Below the pieces are notes generated by a model. That model searched no databases, was not told where the DNA came from, and worked only from the letters and a program-made list of their open reading frames with translations. From JAVJUV01 sp047314965 (GTDB lineage Bacteria; Pseudomonadota; Alphaproteobacteria; Rhodobacterales; Rhodobacteraceae), in contig NZ_JBLBVK010000043.1 in assembly GCF_047314965.1 (NCBI RefSeq), positions 48,593-112,592 of the forward strand: a stretch of DNA of 64,000 nucleotides, given 5' to 3'. Both the position numbers and the translations under genes were made by a program. Shown here one piece after another: positions 35,570-44,173 of the stretch (position 1 is its first letter; the number at the start of each line of letters is the position of its first letter).

Positions 35570-36772
35570 ATGCGATTACCACTCGTGTTCATACTCATGA
35601 CGACGATGATCGATTCAATCGGGATCGGCCTGATCATCCCCGTCATGCCTGCCCTCCTGCGCGAGATCGGCAATGTTCCCCTTGCAGATGCAGCAATGTG
35701 GGGCGGTGTGCTCATGACCGCCTTTGCGGCGATGCAATTTCTTTTCGGCCCTGTAATCGGTGCCTTGTCGGATCGATACGGACGGCGTCCCATCCTTTTG
35801 ATCGCGCTGTTCGTGATGACCTTGGATTATCTCGTGATGGCCATTGCCCAGACGTTCTGGCTTTTGCTCGCCGGTCGCATCGTCGGCGGAATTACCGCTG
35901 CCACACAGTCAACGGCATCCGCTTTCATGGCAGACATCTCGGAACCCCACGAAAAGGCCGCCCGCTTCGGTCTAATCGGAGCTGCTTTTGGCATGGGTTT
36001 CGTCATTGGACCACTTATCGGTGGCCTTCTGGCCGAGTTTGGCACTCGCGCGCCCTTCTACGGGGCTGCCGCTCTGTCCGCCGCGAACATGGTCTTCGGC
36101 TATTTCGTCATGCCCGAGACTGTAACCGACAGAACGCGGCGCCCCTTGACTTGGGCGCGAACAAATCCGCTTGGCGCATTCCTGAACGTAGGTCTCAATC
36201 CCCGCCTCAGAAATCTTTTGATCCTGTTCTTCGCCTACCAGGTTGCATTCATGGTCTATCCTGCGGTCTGGGCGTATTTCACCGAGGCACGTTTCGGCTG
36301 GTCGCCAGGCATGATCGGCCTGTCACTTGGCGCGTTTGGAATGGCGATGGCCATCGTTCAAGGCGGATTGATCCGGTTTATCCTCAACTGGCTTGGAGAC
36401 CGGGGAACCGTCATCTACGGCATTGTCTTCAATTTCTTCGCTTTTCTGGTTCTCGGCTTCGTGGAAAGCGGCCTGGTTGCCATGCTTTTTATTCCGCTGA
36501 CCGCTCTGGGCGCCGTCGTAACGCCTGCGGTTCAGGGCATGATGTCTCGCGCAACTCCAGATGACAGTCAGGGCGAACTGCAGGGCGTGCTCTCCTCATC
36601 TGCGGCGCTTGCCACCATCTTCTCGCCCTTGGCAATGACCTATGCTTTTGCGGTCTTTGCGGCAGAGGACGCCGACCCCTACATGCCTGGCGCACCATTC
36701 CTGCTTTCGGCCATACTGATGTTCGTGTGCCTCTTCGCCATCCTCGCCACCCGAAGAACCGTGCAAAGCTGA
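35570..36772 (+). CDS. MFS transporter, TetA-like drug:H+ antiporter family
   Basis: 400 residues with twelve predicted membrane segments. The first ends in DSIGIGLIIPVMPALLREIG, motif A is GALSDRYGRRP, and motif C is a glycine-rich helix 5 (GAAFGMGFVIGPLIGG); both are typical of the Tet(A) subfamily. Despite following pcaB by 76 bp it does not resemble the aromatic-acid importer PcaK, so it may export toxic aromatics or be unrelated. I chose the ATG at 35570; an ATG 20 codons upstream is possible. Confidence 0.85.
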   Translation: MRLPLVFILMTTMIDSIGIGLIIPVMPALLREIGNVPLADAAMWGGVLMTAFAAMQFLFGPVIGALSDRYGRRPILLIALFVMTLDYLVMAIAQTFWLLLAGRIVGGITAATQSTASAFMADISEPHEKAARFGLIGAAFGMGFVIGPLIGGLLAEFGTRAPFYGAAALSAANMVFGYFVMPETVTDRTRRPLTWARTNPLGAFLNVGLNPRLRNLLILFFAYQVAFMVYPAVWAYFTEARFGWSPGMIGLSLGAFGMAMAIVQGGLIRFILNWLGDRGTVIYGIVFNFFAFLVLGFVESGLVAMLFIPLTALGAVVTPAVQGMMSRATPDDSQGELQGVLSSSAALATIFSPLAMTYAFAVFAAEDADPYMPGAPFLLSAILMFVCLFAILATRRTVQS

Positions 36773-36853
36773 GCGCAATCGGAACGGCAATGTCGTTTTC
36801 GCTATAGTCAGCGGCGGGCCTTGGCTTCAGGTTGGCGAAAAACTGGAGAGGTC

Positions 36854-37930
36854 ATGACAACGATACGCGCTGCAGTCTGCCACGAGTTTGGCAAACCCTT
36901 GGTCATCCAGAACGTCCAGATTGCGGCACCTACCGGACGCTCACTAGAGGTCACGCTCGAAGCCTGTGCAATATGCCACTCCGACATTTCCTATGCCGAA
37001 GGAATCTGGGGCGGCACACTTCCCGCCGTGTATGGCCATGAAGCCGCCGGACGGATAACTGCCGTCGGTGACCAGGTCACCGGATACGGTATCGGAGACA
37101 AGGTCATCGTGACCCTGATCCGGTCGTGCGGAGCCTGTGCTCCATGTTCATCCGGAACGCCGACCGGCTGCGAAACGCCCAACGGCCCTCAACCCCTCTC
37201 ACTTGCGAACGGCGCACCGCTGCTAGCGGCGATGAACTGCGGTGCCTTCGCTGAAAAGGTGGTCGTTGACCAAAGCCAGATCGCAAGGGTCCCGGAGGAC
37301 ATGCCCTCCACGGTCGCCTCACTCCTGTCCTGCGGGGTCATCACCGGGATCGGTGCAGTCGTCAACGCGGCCAGGCTGCGACCGGGGCAGGATGCGGTCG
37401 TGATCGGCGCCGGCGGCGTCGGACTCAATGCTATTCAAGGTGCCCGCATCGCAGGTGCACGTCGGATCGTCGCCGTCGACATGACGAAGGAGAAACTTGC
37501 CGACGCCGCTGAATTTGGCGCTACCGATGGCGTTCTGGCGACGGGCGAAGCACCTTGGCGCGAGGTGGCGGATCTGATCGGGCGAAAGGCGGACGCCGTT
37601 TTTGTCACCGTCGGTGCCATTCCGGCCTATGATCTCGCTCCTCGTTACCTCGCACCCGGTGGCAAACTGGTCATGGTCGGCATGCCCGCGTCCGGTGCGA
37701 CCTCGTCCTATGAACCGGATGTTTTTGCCAGCCTGTCGCAGGGCATGGTCGGCTCCAAGATGGGCAACGTTGTATTGTCGCGCGACATCCCCTGGCTGGT
37801 CGACCTTTACCGACAAAGGCGTCTGAAACTGGATGAGCTTGTTTCCAAGAGCTGGCCGCTGGAGCAGATCAACGAGGCAATCGCCGACACCAAGTCGGGC
37901 GCTGCAAGGCGAAACGTCATCGTGTTTTGA
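36854..37930 (+). CDS. Zinc-dependent alcohol dehydrogenase (MDR superfamily)
   Basis: 358 residues. Catalytic zinc ligands C41 and H62 (ACAICHSD, YGHEAAG), structural zinc cysteines C92, C95, C98 and C106, and cofactor loop VIGAGGVGLNAIQ place it with class III-like alcohol dehydrogenases acting on alcohols or aldehydes with NAD. GAGGTC precedes the ATG at 36854. It follows the MFS gene by 81 bp; a role in aromatic alcohol or aldehyde oxidation is possible but not shown. Confidence 0.88.
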   Translation: MTTIRAAVCHEFGKPLVIQNVQIAAPTGRSLEVTLEACAICHSDISYAEGIWGGTLPAVYGHEAAGRITAVGDQVTGYGIGDKVIVTLIRSCGACAPCSSGTPTGCETPNGPQPLSLANGAPLLAAMNCGAFAEKVVVDQSQIARVPEDMPSTVASLLSCGVITGIGAVVNAARLRPGQDAVVIGAGGVGLNAIQGARIAGARRIVAVDMTKEKLADAAEFGATDGVLATGEAPWREVADLIGRKADAVFVTVGAIPAYDLAPRYLAPGGKLVMVGMPASGATSSYEPDVFASLSQGMVGSKMGNVVLSRDIPWLVDLYRQRRLKLDELVSKSWPLEQINEAIADTKSGAARRNVIVF

Positions 37931-37940
37931 CGCTGAAGTT

Positions 37941-38381
37941 TCAGAGGTGCGGATCGCTCCAAGAATACACAACGACGTCGGGCAACACCTTGCTGCTCAA
38001 TTTGGCATACAGGTTTCGGGCCGCTGCGTTGTCTGCTTCTGTTGCGACCCAGACTTCTTCACAGCCCCTGTCCGAAGCAAGTTCGCTGATACGGGTCAGA
38101 AGCCGCTTGGCAATGCCCTGTCTACGGAAATCCGGATGGATCGAAACCTCGTTGACAAAGAACTGGGTTGGTTTGTCAGGATGCATGATCACCGTCCCGC
38201 TGGCAAAGCCGATGACCTCGCCTCGATCCAGTGCAACGACCAATTCGTTGACCCGGGTCGCAAGAAAGGCCCATGCCCGCGCGGGATCAACCTCATTATC
38301 GAAAGTACCGGGTCGAACGCGATCAAGAATATGCGCGTCCTCTGGACCGAGATTGCGAATGGTGATTGGGTTCTGAGACAT
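37941..38381 (-). CDS. GNAT-family N-acetyltransferase
   Basis: 146 residues. GNAT core: VIGFASGTVIMHPDKP, then NEVSIHPDFRRQGIAKRLL (motif A with the R-x-x-G-x-A acetyl-CoA loop), then ATEADNAAARNLYAKL. The ATG at 38381 starts the recognisable fold; the open frame runs much further upstream across the divergent promoter region and is not coding. The acceptor is unknown. It is convergent with the alcohol dehydrogenase. Confidence 0.85.
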   Translation of the reverse strand: MSQNPITIRNLGPEDAHILDRVRPGTFDNEVDPARAWAFLATRVNELVVALDRGEVIGFASGTVIMHPDKPTQFFVNEVSIHPDFRRQGIAKRLLTRISELASDRGCEEVWVATEADNAAARNLYAKLSSKVLPDVVVYSWSDPHL

Positions 38382-38411
38382 AATTAAAGCAAAACCAACG
38401 GAGGGGCGCGC

Positions 38412-39647
38412 GTGAAACTCACAGACATGGAAGTGATCGTTACAGCCCCACCCGCACCGGGATGGGGTGGGCGATACTGGATTCTCGTCAAAGTGACAAC
38501 AGACACCGGTATCGTCGGTTGGGGTGAGTGCTATGCCAGTGCCGTCGGACCTGAGGCCATGACCGCGGTAATTCGCGATGTATTCGGGCGGCACATGGCA
38601 GGGGAAAACCCAGAGAACGTCGAGTTGATGTTCCGTCGCGTGTTCTCGTCGGGCTTTACCCAGCGGCCGGATCCAACGGTCATCGGAGCCTTCGCTGGGC
38701 TGGAGATCGCCTGCTGGGACATTATCGGAAAGCACCGCGACCGACCTGTCTGGGCTCTGATCGGCGGGCGAATGACGCCACGCGTCAGGGCGTATTCCTA
38801 TCTCTATCCTCTGGCCCATCACCCCTTGCCCGAATTCTGGGGCGATGCCGAGATGGCGGTGGAGTCAGCGCTTGATCTCATCGGCCGCGGCTACACGGCC
38901 GTAAAGTTCGACCCGGCGGGGCCCTACACAATTCGCGGCGGTCATCAACCCTCGCTTTATGACATCGAGATCTCTGTCAACTTCTGTCGGACGCTTCGCG
39001 CGGCGATAGGACCCCGCGCCGACCTTCTATTCGGCACCCACGGACAGTTCTCCACAGGCGGCGCAAAGCGCATCGCTGCGGCGGTCGAGCCCTACGACCC
39101 GCTCTGGTTTGAAGAACCTGTGCCACCCGACAACATCGAAAGCATGGCCGAAGTGGCCCGCGCCACGTCGATTCCCGTCGCTACAGGGGAACGGCTGACC
39201 ACGAAGGCCGAATTCGCCGCCGTACTGCGTGCTGGTGCCGCCAATATCCTGCAGCCCGCTCTCGGCCGTTCAGGCGGCATCTGGGAAACCAAGAAGATCG
39301 CGGCGCTTGCCGAAGCCCACAACGCACAAGTGGCGCCACATCTTTACGCAGGGCCGGTCGAATGGGCCACGAATGTTCATCTGGCCGTATCAATCCCGAA
39401 CATCCTAATGGCGGAAACGATCGAGACCCCATATCACGACGCGCTGATTAGGGGCTCTATCCGTGTCGAGGATGGCCATATCGCCGCTCCCGAAACACCC
39501 GGGCTTGGCATCGAAGTTGACGAAGATCTCGCTCGAGCAAATCCGTGGAAAGGCGACGGCCTGCATCTTCAGATGCAGGAAGCCCCTATCAAACATGCCG
39601 GCCCCAATCTTTTCGAAGGCGGTGCGCCGGTCGGAAAGTCGAAATAA
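38412..39647 (+). CDS. Enolase-superfamily (mandelate racemase/muconate lactonising type) sugar acid dehydratase or cycloisomerase
   Basis: 411 residues from a GTG with GGAGGGG upstream. The N-terminal capping domain (1-125) is followed by a TIM barrel with K165-x-D167, H210 in FGTHGQF, metal glutamates in LWFEEPVPP and ATGERLTT (E260), and H310 in VAPHLYAGP. The histidine acid/base resembles the galactonate/mannonate dehydratase group, but the usual first metal aspartate (DxH) reads G-T-H. It may act on a galactonate-like acid, perhaps supplying the step missing at 828-5943, but it is 33 kb away. Confidence 0.75.
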   Translation: MKLTDMEVIVTAPPAPGWGGRYWILVKVTTDTGIVGWGECYASAVGPEAMTAVIRDVFGRHMAGENPENVELMFRRVFSSGFTQRPDPTVIGAFAGLEIACWDIIGKHRDRPVWALIGGRMTPRVRAYSYLYPLAHHPLPEFWGDAEMAVESALDLIGRGYTAVKFDPAGPYTIRGGHQPSLYDIEISVNFCRTLRAAIGPRADLLFGTHGQFSTGGAKRIAAAVEPYDPLWFEEPVPPDNIESMAEVARATSIPVATGERLTTKAEFAAVLRAGAANILQPALGRSGGIWETKKIAALAEAHNAQVAPHLYAGPVEWATNVHLAVSIPNILMAETIETPYHDALIRGSIRVEDGHIAAPETPGLGIEVDEDLARANPWKGDGLHLQMQEAPIKHAGPNLFEGGAPVGKSK

Positions 39648-39651
39648 CGGA

Positions 39652-40323
39652 TCAGATCGGGGACGGCTGCAACTCCATGTTCTGGCGGTGCTGGCGCAGT
39701 GCGGCATCGACATCGTCGAACCATGCGGCCTCGCCATTCTCGATGACGACGGCAGCTTTGCACATGCGTTTCAAGAGGGGGGCACTGTGAGACACAACAA
39801 TCGCGGCCCGGGTCTCCAGCCTCGCGCGCAGCATATGCTCGCTTTTCTGGCGAAAAGACTCATCGCCAACGCTGGTGACCTCATCGATCAGGTAGGTATC
39901 GAAATCTATGCCCATTGAAGTGGCAAACCCCAGTCTTGCACGCATGCCTTGGCTATAGGTGCGAAACGGAAGATAGAATTGATCCCCAAGTTCCGAGGTC
40001 TCATGAACGAAATCCACCAATTGATCGGTGTCTACCCCATAGATGCGCGCGACAAAGCGCGTGTTCTGTAAACCTGATAGATCTCCGTGAAAACTGCCGG
40101 CGAAACCGACCGGCCAGGAAACACTGCCCACAGCTTCCACGTGCCCCGAATCCGGACGCATCGTACCGGAAATGATCTTAAGAAGGCTGGATTTCCCGGC
40201 TCCGTTCCGGCCGATCAACGCCACCGAGCGTCCAGAGGCAAACGTCAGGCTGATGCGGCTCGCAACTGTTTTCGCGATCCCATCGGCGTAGAAGGTCTTC
40301 GAGACGTCGACAAGTCGTATCAT
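39652..40323 (-). CDS. kpsT: Capsule polysaccharide ABC transporter, ATP-binding protein
   Basis: 223 residues. Walker A GRNGAGKSS, signature YSQGMRARLGFATSM and Walker B TYLIDEVTSVGD match the short KpsT/Wzt subgroup that exports group 2 capsule chains with KpsM; there is no C-terminal carbohydrate-binding domain. The ATG at 40323 starts MIRLVDVSKTF. It follows kpsE by 4 bp on the same strand, while its membrane partner kpsM is divergent. Confidence 0.9.
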   Translation of the reverse strand: MIRLVDVSKTFYADGIAKTVASRISLTFASGRSVALIGRNGAGKSSLLKIISGTMRPDSGHVEAVGSVSWPVGFAGSFHGDLSGLQNTRFVARIYGVDTDQLVDFVHETSELGDQFYLPFRTYSQGMRARLGFATSMGIDFDTYLIDEVTSVGDESFRQKSEHMLRARLETRAAIVVSHSAPLLKRMCKAAVVIENGEAAWFDDVDAALRQHRQNMELQPSPI

Positions 40324-40327
40324 CTGC

Positions 40328-41506
40328 CTAGCGCCGGTCTCGAACGGAGTAATAGGCCAGCACGGCGATCGCCCAGAGCGCCAACAAGAAGAAAGAGGCG
40401 ATCCCGACAATCACAGGTCGGTTCGGGAATTGCGACGATTGCGCCAATGACGGCTTGATGTAGGCCGCGAGGTACCGGCTCTTGCGCCGCGCCTCGGCCA
40501 AAGCCTGATCATAGGTTGCTAGGGCGGCGACATAGGCCTGTTCGGCGAACTCGCGATCGACGGCAAGGCGTTCGTACTCCGCCAGAAGGGTCGCATAGTC
40601 GCCTCCCTGCCCGCCACTGTGGCCGACGCCGAGCTTGCGACGTTCTCCCTCGATACGCGCCTCGATCACCGCGATCCTGCGCTCGGCTTGCTGGATGCGC
40701 GGGTCACTCTCGCGGGTGCTTTCCCGCAGCAAATCGGCGCTGATCAAGGCTTCGGCCAGCTGCGCTTCAAGCGTCGAAAGCAGCCCCATCTGCCCTTGAA
40801 GATCCGCCGACGGATCCACGATCTGGTTTTCCGAACGGAAGGCCGTCAGCCGTTCCCGCGCGCCCTTCAAGCGCTCAACCGCTCGCTCGACCTCCAGACG
40901 GGCAAATTCGGTGGTGTCATCCTGTGCGATCGCAGACAGTTCGTCGACCAGCCTAGCGCTCTCTTCGAAAATCCCCGTGGCAATCGAACGCGCGTCCTCC
41001 GGCGCAAAAGCAAGTGCCCGGATTGTGATCAGCCCTGCACTATCGTCATAAAACACGCGCACCATGCGCTCCCAGTAATCGTGCAGATCTTCGATCGTTC
41101 CGGTCGGATCATAGCCGAACACCGGATCACCACTGGGCTTGGAATAAATCTCGACCAGTCCCAAACGCGCGTCCAGCGTCTCGACAAGTTCCTGACTTGT
41201 GATGAACTCGTAAAGGATATCGCTGTCCGAAACACCAACACCCGTGAAGTCTGCGAGGCCTCCGAACATCTCGATGGGAGACGAAACCTCCTGTTTTATG
41301 ACTGAAAATCCGACCGTCGATGCGTACTGGTCCGCGGAACGCATCCAGAGATAGGCCACCGCAAGCAGAACCGGGATCACCACGACAACCGAAAAAGAAA
41401 GCAGCATACCCCAATGGCGGCGACGTGGTCGCGCAGCCTCTGCAGGGGGACGTACCGGGGTGATCCGGGACAAATGTGGATCAGGCTGTTTCGGTTCAGG
41501 CAGCAT
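40328..41506 (-). CDS. kpsE: Capsule export inner-membrane protein, KpsE/BexC-like
   Basis: 392 residues with one membrane helix near each end (MLLSFSVVVVIPVLLAVAYL and IVGIASFFLLALWAIAVLAY) and a long periplasmic coiled-coil region (ERAVERLKGARERLTAF, AEALISADLLRES). This is the polysaccharide co-polymerase layout that bridges KpsMT to the outer-membrane channel. The ATG at 41506 is used; a TTG one codon earlier also fits. It heads the kpsE-kpsT pair, divergent from kpsM with about 70 bp between. Confidence 0.9.
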   Translation of the reverse strand: MLPEPKQPDPHLSRITPVRPPAEAARPRRRHWGMLLSFSVVVVIPVLLAVAYLWMRSADQYASTVGFSVIKQEVSSPIEMFGGLADFTGVGVSDSDILYEFITSQELVETLDARLGLVEIYSKPSGDPVFGYDPTGTIEDLHDYWERMVRVFYDDSAGLITIRALAFAPEDARSIATGIFEESARLVDELSAIAQDDTTEFARLEVERAVERLKGARERLTAFRSENQIVDPSADLQGQMGLLSTLEAQLAEALISADLLRESTRESDPRIQQAERRIAVIEARIEGERRKLGVGHSGGQGGDYATLLAEYERLAVDREFAEQAYVAALATYDQALAEARRKSRYLAAYIKPSLAQSSQFPNRPVIVGIASFFLLALWAIAVLAYYSVRDRR

Positions 41507-41579
41507 CAAGCTCCAACCCCTTAATTCCTTGGAAAGGAATGCCAGTTACCTGCCATTGGTATATAAAGTCGGACAGGAA

Positions 41580-42395
41580 ATGCAGTTTGCGGAAAAGGCC
41601 ATGACACCACCGCTGACGCCGCTCGCAAACAGACGCTTTGCCACCATTCGCACGACGGTGGCATTGATGTTGCGCGAGATGGTGACGACCAATGGCCGTT
41701 CTCCCGGAGGTTACATCTGGGCCGTCCTTGAACCCGTCGCGGCGATCGCGCTTCTGTCTTTTGCTTTCTCGCTCGCATTCCATGCCCCGTCCCTCGGCAA
41801 CAGCTTCGGCCTGTTCTACGCGACAGGCTATCTGGTCTACATGCTGTTCCATGACCTGGCCAACAAAACGGCGACGGCACTCCGGTTCTCACAGTCTCTG
41901 CTCACCTTCTCCGCGGTGACCTGGCTGGATGCGATCATTGCAAGGTTCCTTCTCAATCTTCTGACCCATCTGATGGTCACGATGCTGGTCATTGGTTCCA
42001 TGATCATTCTCTTCGATACGCGTGCCGCGCCTGATCTGCCGACAGCAGCGAACGCCCTTGGCATGGCGGCGTCGCTGGCCTTGGGGGTGGGATTGATAAA
42101 CTGTTACCTTTTCATGGCCTTTCCGGCTTGGGAGCGTATCTGGATGGTTATCACACGGCCGCTCTTCATCGTTTCGGGTGTGTTCTTCCTGTTCGAGGAT
42201 CTTCCCACCTGGGTCCGGCAGATTCTGTGGTTCAACCCGGTCTTCCATGCGACAGGCGAGATGCGGGACGGCATCTATCCCACCTACGCACCCGGCTACA
42301 TCAGTTCACCGTATGCGTACGCGTTGTCGTTGGGCCTTATCCTGGTTGGTCTCATGTTGATGTCCCGTCACGCCGATAGTCTGATCCACAAATGA
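41580..42395 (+). CDS. kpsM: Capsule polysaccharide ABC transporter, permease
   Basis: 271 residues, ABC-2-type permease with about six membrane segments. It opens LMLREMVTTNGRSPGGYIWAV, the KpsM cytoplasmic entry helix, and includes FFLFEDLPTWVRQILWFNPVFHATGEMRDG, the family's C-terminal block before the last helix. I chose the ATG at 41580 (a second ATG lies 7 codons on). Its stop overlaps the following glycosyltransferase start (ATGA). Confidence 0.9.
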   Translation: MQFAEKAMTPPLTPLANRRFATIRTTVALMLREMVTTNGRSPGGYIWAVLEPVAAIALLSFAFSLAFHAPSLGNSFGLFYATGYLVYMLFHDLANKTATALRFSQSLLTFSAVTWLDAIIARFLLNLLTHLMVTMLVIGSMIILFDTRAAPDLPTAANALGMAASLALGVGLINCYLFMAFPAWERIWMVITRPLFIVSGVFFLFEDLPTWVRQILWFNPVFHATGEMRDGIYPTYAPGYISSPYAYALSLGLILVGLMLMSRHADSLIHK

Positions 42396-43393
42396 CCCGG
42401 AATGCTGATGAATTCGTTAACAGCGCCCTGAGCGACCGAAGCCTGGCCGGCCCCACTTGTCAGGAAATCGAACAGGATCACGTCGTCATTCTGATGGGGC
42501 TCTACAATGGTGCCACCAACATTGCGGATCAGCTGAGAAGCTACACCGATCAGTCTCACGGTAACTGGTCGCTAATCATTTCCGACGACGGCAGCACGGA
42601 CAATGGTCCAAACCTGGTTGAAGATTTCGCGTTGAATAGTCAGCAGGCTGTCACGCTGATTAAAGGACCGCGGCTAGGGTTTCCGCAGAATTTCCTCCGC
42701 CTGCTCTGTGCCGCGGGTCCAAGCGTCCCCTATGCCGCCCTCTCAGACCAGGACGATGTCTGGCTTCCGGAAAAACTCAAGAGAGCTCTTACCCATCTGA
42801 ATACCCTGCCCGCCGGGCGACCGGCGCTTTATGCAGGTCGGACAATTGTCTGCGACGCAGGCCTCCGCCCCTTGAGGCGATCCCCTCTTTTCGAACTGCC
42901 GCCCAGCTTCCAGAATGCTCTCGTGCAATGTATCGGTGGCGGCAACACCATGGTCCTGAACCGGGCCGCACTTGATCTGGTTCAGGAAACCGCGCGCCAT
43001 GCCAAAGGCATCGTCGCCCATGACTGGTGGATTTATCAGATAGTGAGCGGCGCCGGCGGCCAAGTCATCTACGACCCAGAGCCCATGGTGCTGTACCGCC
43101 AGCACGGTGCCAACATGATCGGATCGAACGATACGGCGCTGGCCAGTGTTTTCCGGGTCGTGCAGGTATTTCAAGGCAGATATCGTGCTTGGAACACTGC
43201 CAACATCACAGCCCTTGAGGCGGCTTACCATTGGCTGTCTCCTCAAGCACGCCAGACGCTTGCTCTTTTCAAGAAAGCAAGGGCCGGCAACATGCGCACG
43301 AGGTTGTCCGCATTGTGCACGTCGGGAGTGTACCGACAGACAAATCGCGGCAATCACGCCCTGTCACTCGCTGCTCTCATCAAGAGGATCTAA
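42392..43393 (+). CDS. Glycosyltransferase family 2, rhamnosyltransferase-like
   Basis: 333 residues. The GT-A fold starts VVILMGLYNGATNIADQL with the nucleotide-binding IISDDGSTDNG and the rhamnosyltransferase-type SDQDDVWLPEKL; HDWWIYQIVSGAGG and LYRQHGANMIG complete the pattern of dTDP-rhamnose-type enzymes. It is coupled to kpsM and probably builds the chain that KpsMT exports. Confidence 0.87.
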   Translation: MTRNADEFVNSALSDRSLAGPTCQEIEQDHVVILMGLYNGATNIADQLRSYTDQSHGNWSLIISDDGSTDNGPNLVEDFALNSQQAVTLIKGPRLGFPQNFLRLLCAAGPSVPYAALSDQDDVWLPEKLKRALTHLNTLPAGRPALYAGRTIVCDAGLRPLRRSPLFELPPSFQNALVQCIGGGNTMVLNRAALDLVQETARHAKGIVAHDWWIYQIVSGAGGQVIYDPEPMVLYRQHGANMIGSNDTALASVFRVVQVFQGRYRAWNTANITALEAAYHWLSPQARQTLALFKKARAGNMRTRLSALCTSGVYRQTNRGNHALSLAALIKRI

Positions 43394-43453
43394 ACTGTTA
43401 CCGCCGGACAAGGCGTGATGCGAAGCGGGTCTGGAAGTTCGTCCCTTCCCTGA

Positions 43454-44173
43454 TCAGGCCGCTTCCCGACGATCCGACGGCAATGTAGATGGCGCTATTC
43501 CTGTTGCCAATGACAGCGTCCGGCGGGTTTCTGACCTCCGTCCCCAAGCCGAGGGATGCGAAAGCGAAGGTAGGCGGGACAGTGTTCTGTAGAGAACAAG
43601 AGCGTTTAGCGAAAAGCTGCGATTATCACGATAGATCAGGTCAAGCCGGGCCTTCAGCGGAATACAGTATGTCCGATAAATGCGGTCGGCCTCGATCGGA
43701 TCATTGCACAGCGACAAGAGACGCTCTTCCCTTCGATGAACCATCACGGTTGCCAGGCCCGTTATACCAGGCGGGGTATCTTTCAGGATTTCTGCATACA
43801 GTTCCGGATAGGCCTCAACGTAGCGGCGCAGCGGAGGGCGCGGCCCAACAAACCGCATGTCTCCCTTCAGAACATTGAATATCTGAGGCAATTCATCCAA
43901 CCGGGTGCGCCGAAGAAACTTTCCGACCGGAGTCACACGCCTAGCCTGCGTCCCGCAAAGCACGGTTTCCTCAGAAGCAGGCTCAGGCGGGTGAAGAGTG
44001 CGGATCTTGTAGAGATGAAACGACTTGTTCGGGCCGCGCATCCGTTCTGAGGCAAAGATGAACGGCCGGCCGTGCAGTGGAACAACCACCGCATAGAGAA
44101 CTGCAAGAACCAACAGCGCAAACGGAGCAAGGAGCAACGCTACAACCTGGCCTAAGCCAAACTTGAAAGGCAT
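43454..44173 (-). CDS. Undecaprenyl-phosphate sugar-phosphate transferase (bacterial sugar transferase family)
   Basis: 239 residues. One N-terminal membrane segment (VVALLLAPFALLVLAVLYAVVV) precedes the catalytic domain with FHLYKIRTL, GKFLRRTRLDELPQIFNVLKGDM and FVGPRPPL, the PF02397 signature. It starts glycan repeats on undecaprenyl phosphate. It is shorter than WbaP/WcaJ, lacking the multi-helix N-terminal domain. The ATG at 44173 has AGGA upstream. Its presence suggests a Wzy- or exopolysaccharide-type product in addition to the ABC-exported capsule. Confidence 0.86.
   Translation of the reverse strand: MPFKFGLGQVVALLLAPFALLVLAVLYAVVVPLHGRPFIFASERMRGPNKSFHLYKIRTLHPPEPASEETVLCGTQARRVTPVGKFLRRTRLDELPQIFNVLKGDMRFVGPRPPLRRYVEAYPELYAEILKDTPPGITGLATVMVHRREERLLSLCNDPIEADRIYRTYCIPLKARLDLIYRDNRSFSLNALVLYRTLSRLPSLSHPSAWGRRSETRRTLSLATGIAPSTLPSDRREAA

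Noticed and set aside
35570..36772. PcaK-type aromatic acid importer
   Set aside because: Motifs match the TetA-like drug antiporter group; position after pcaB alone does not justify the name.
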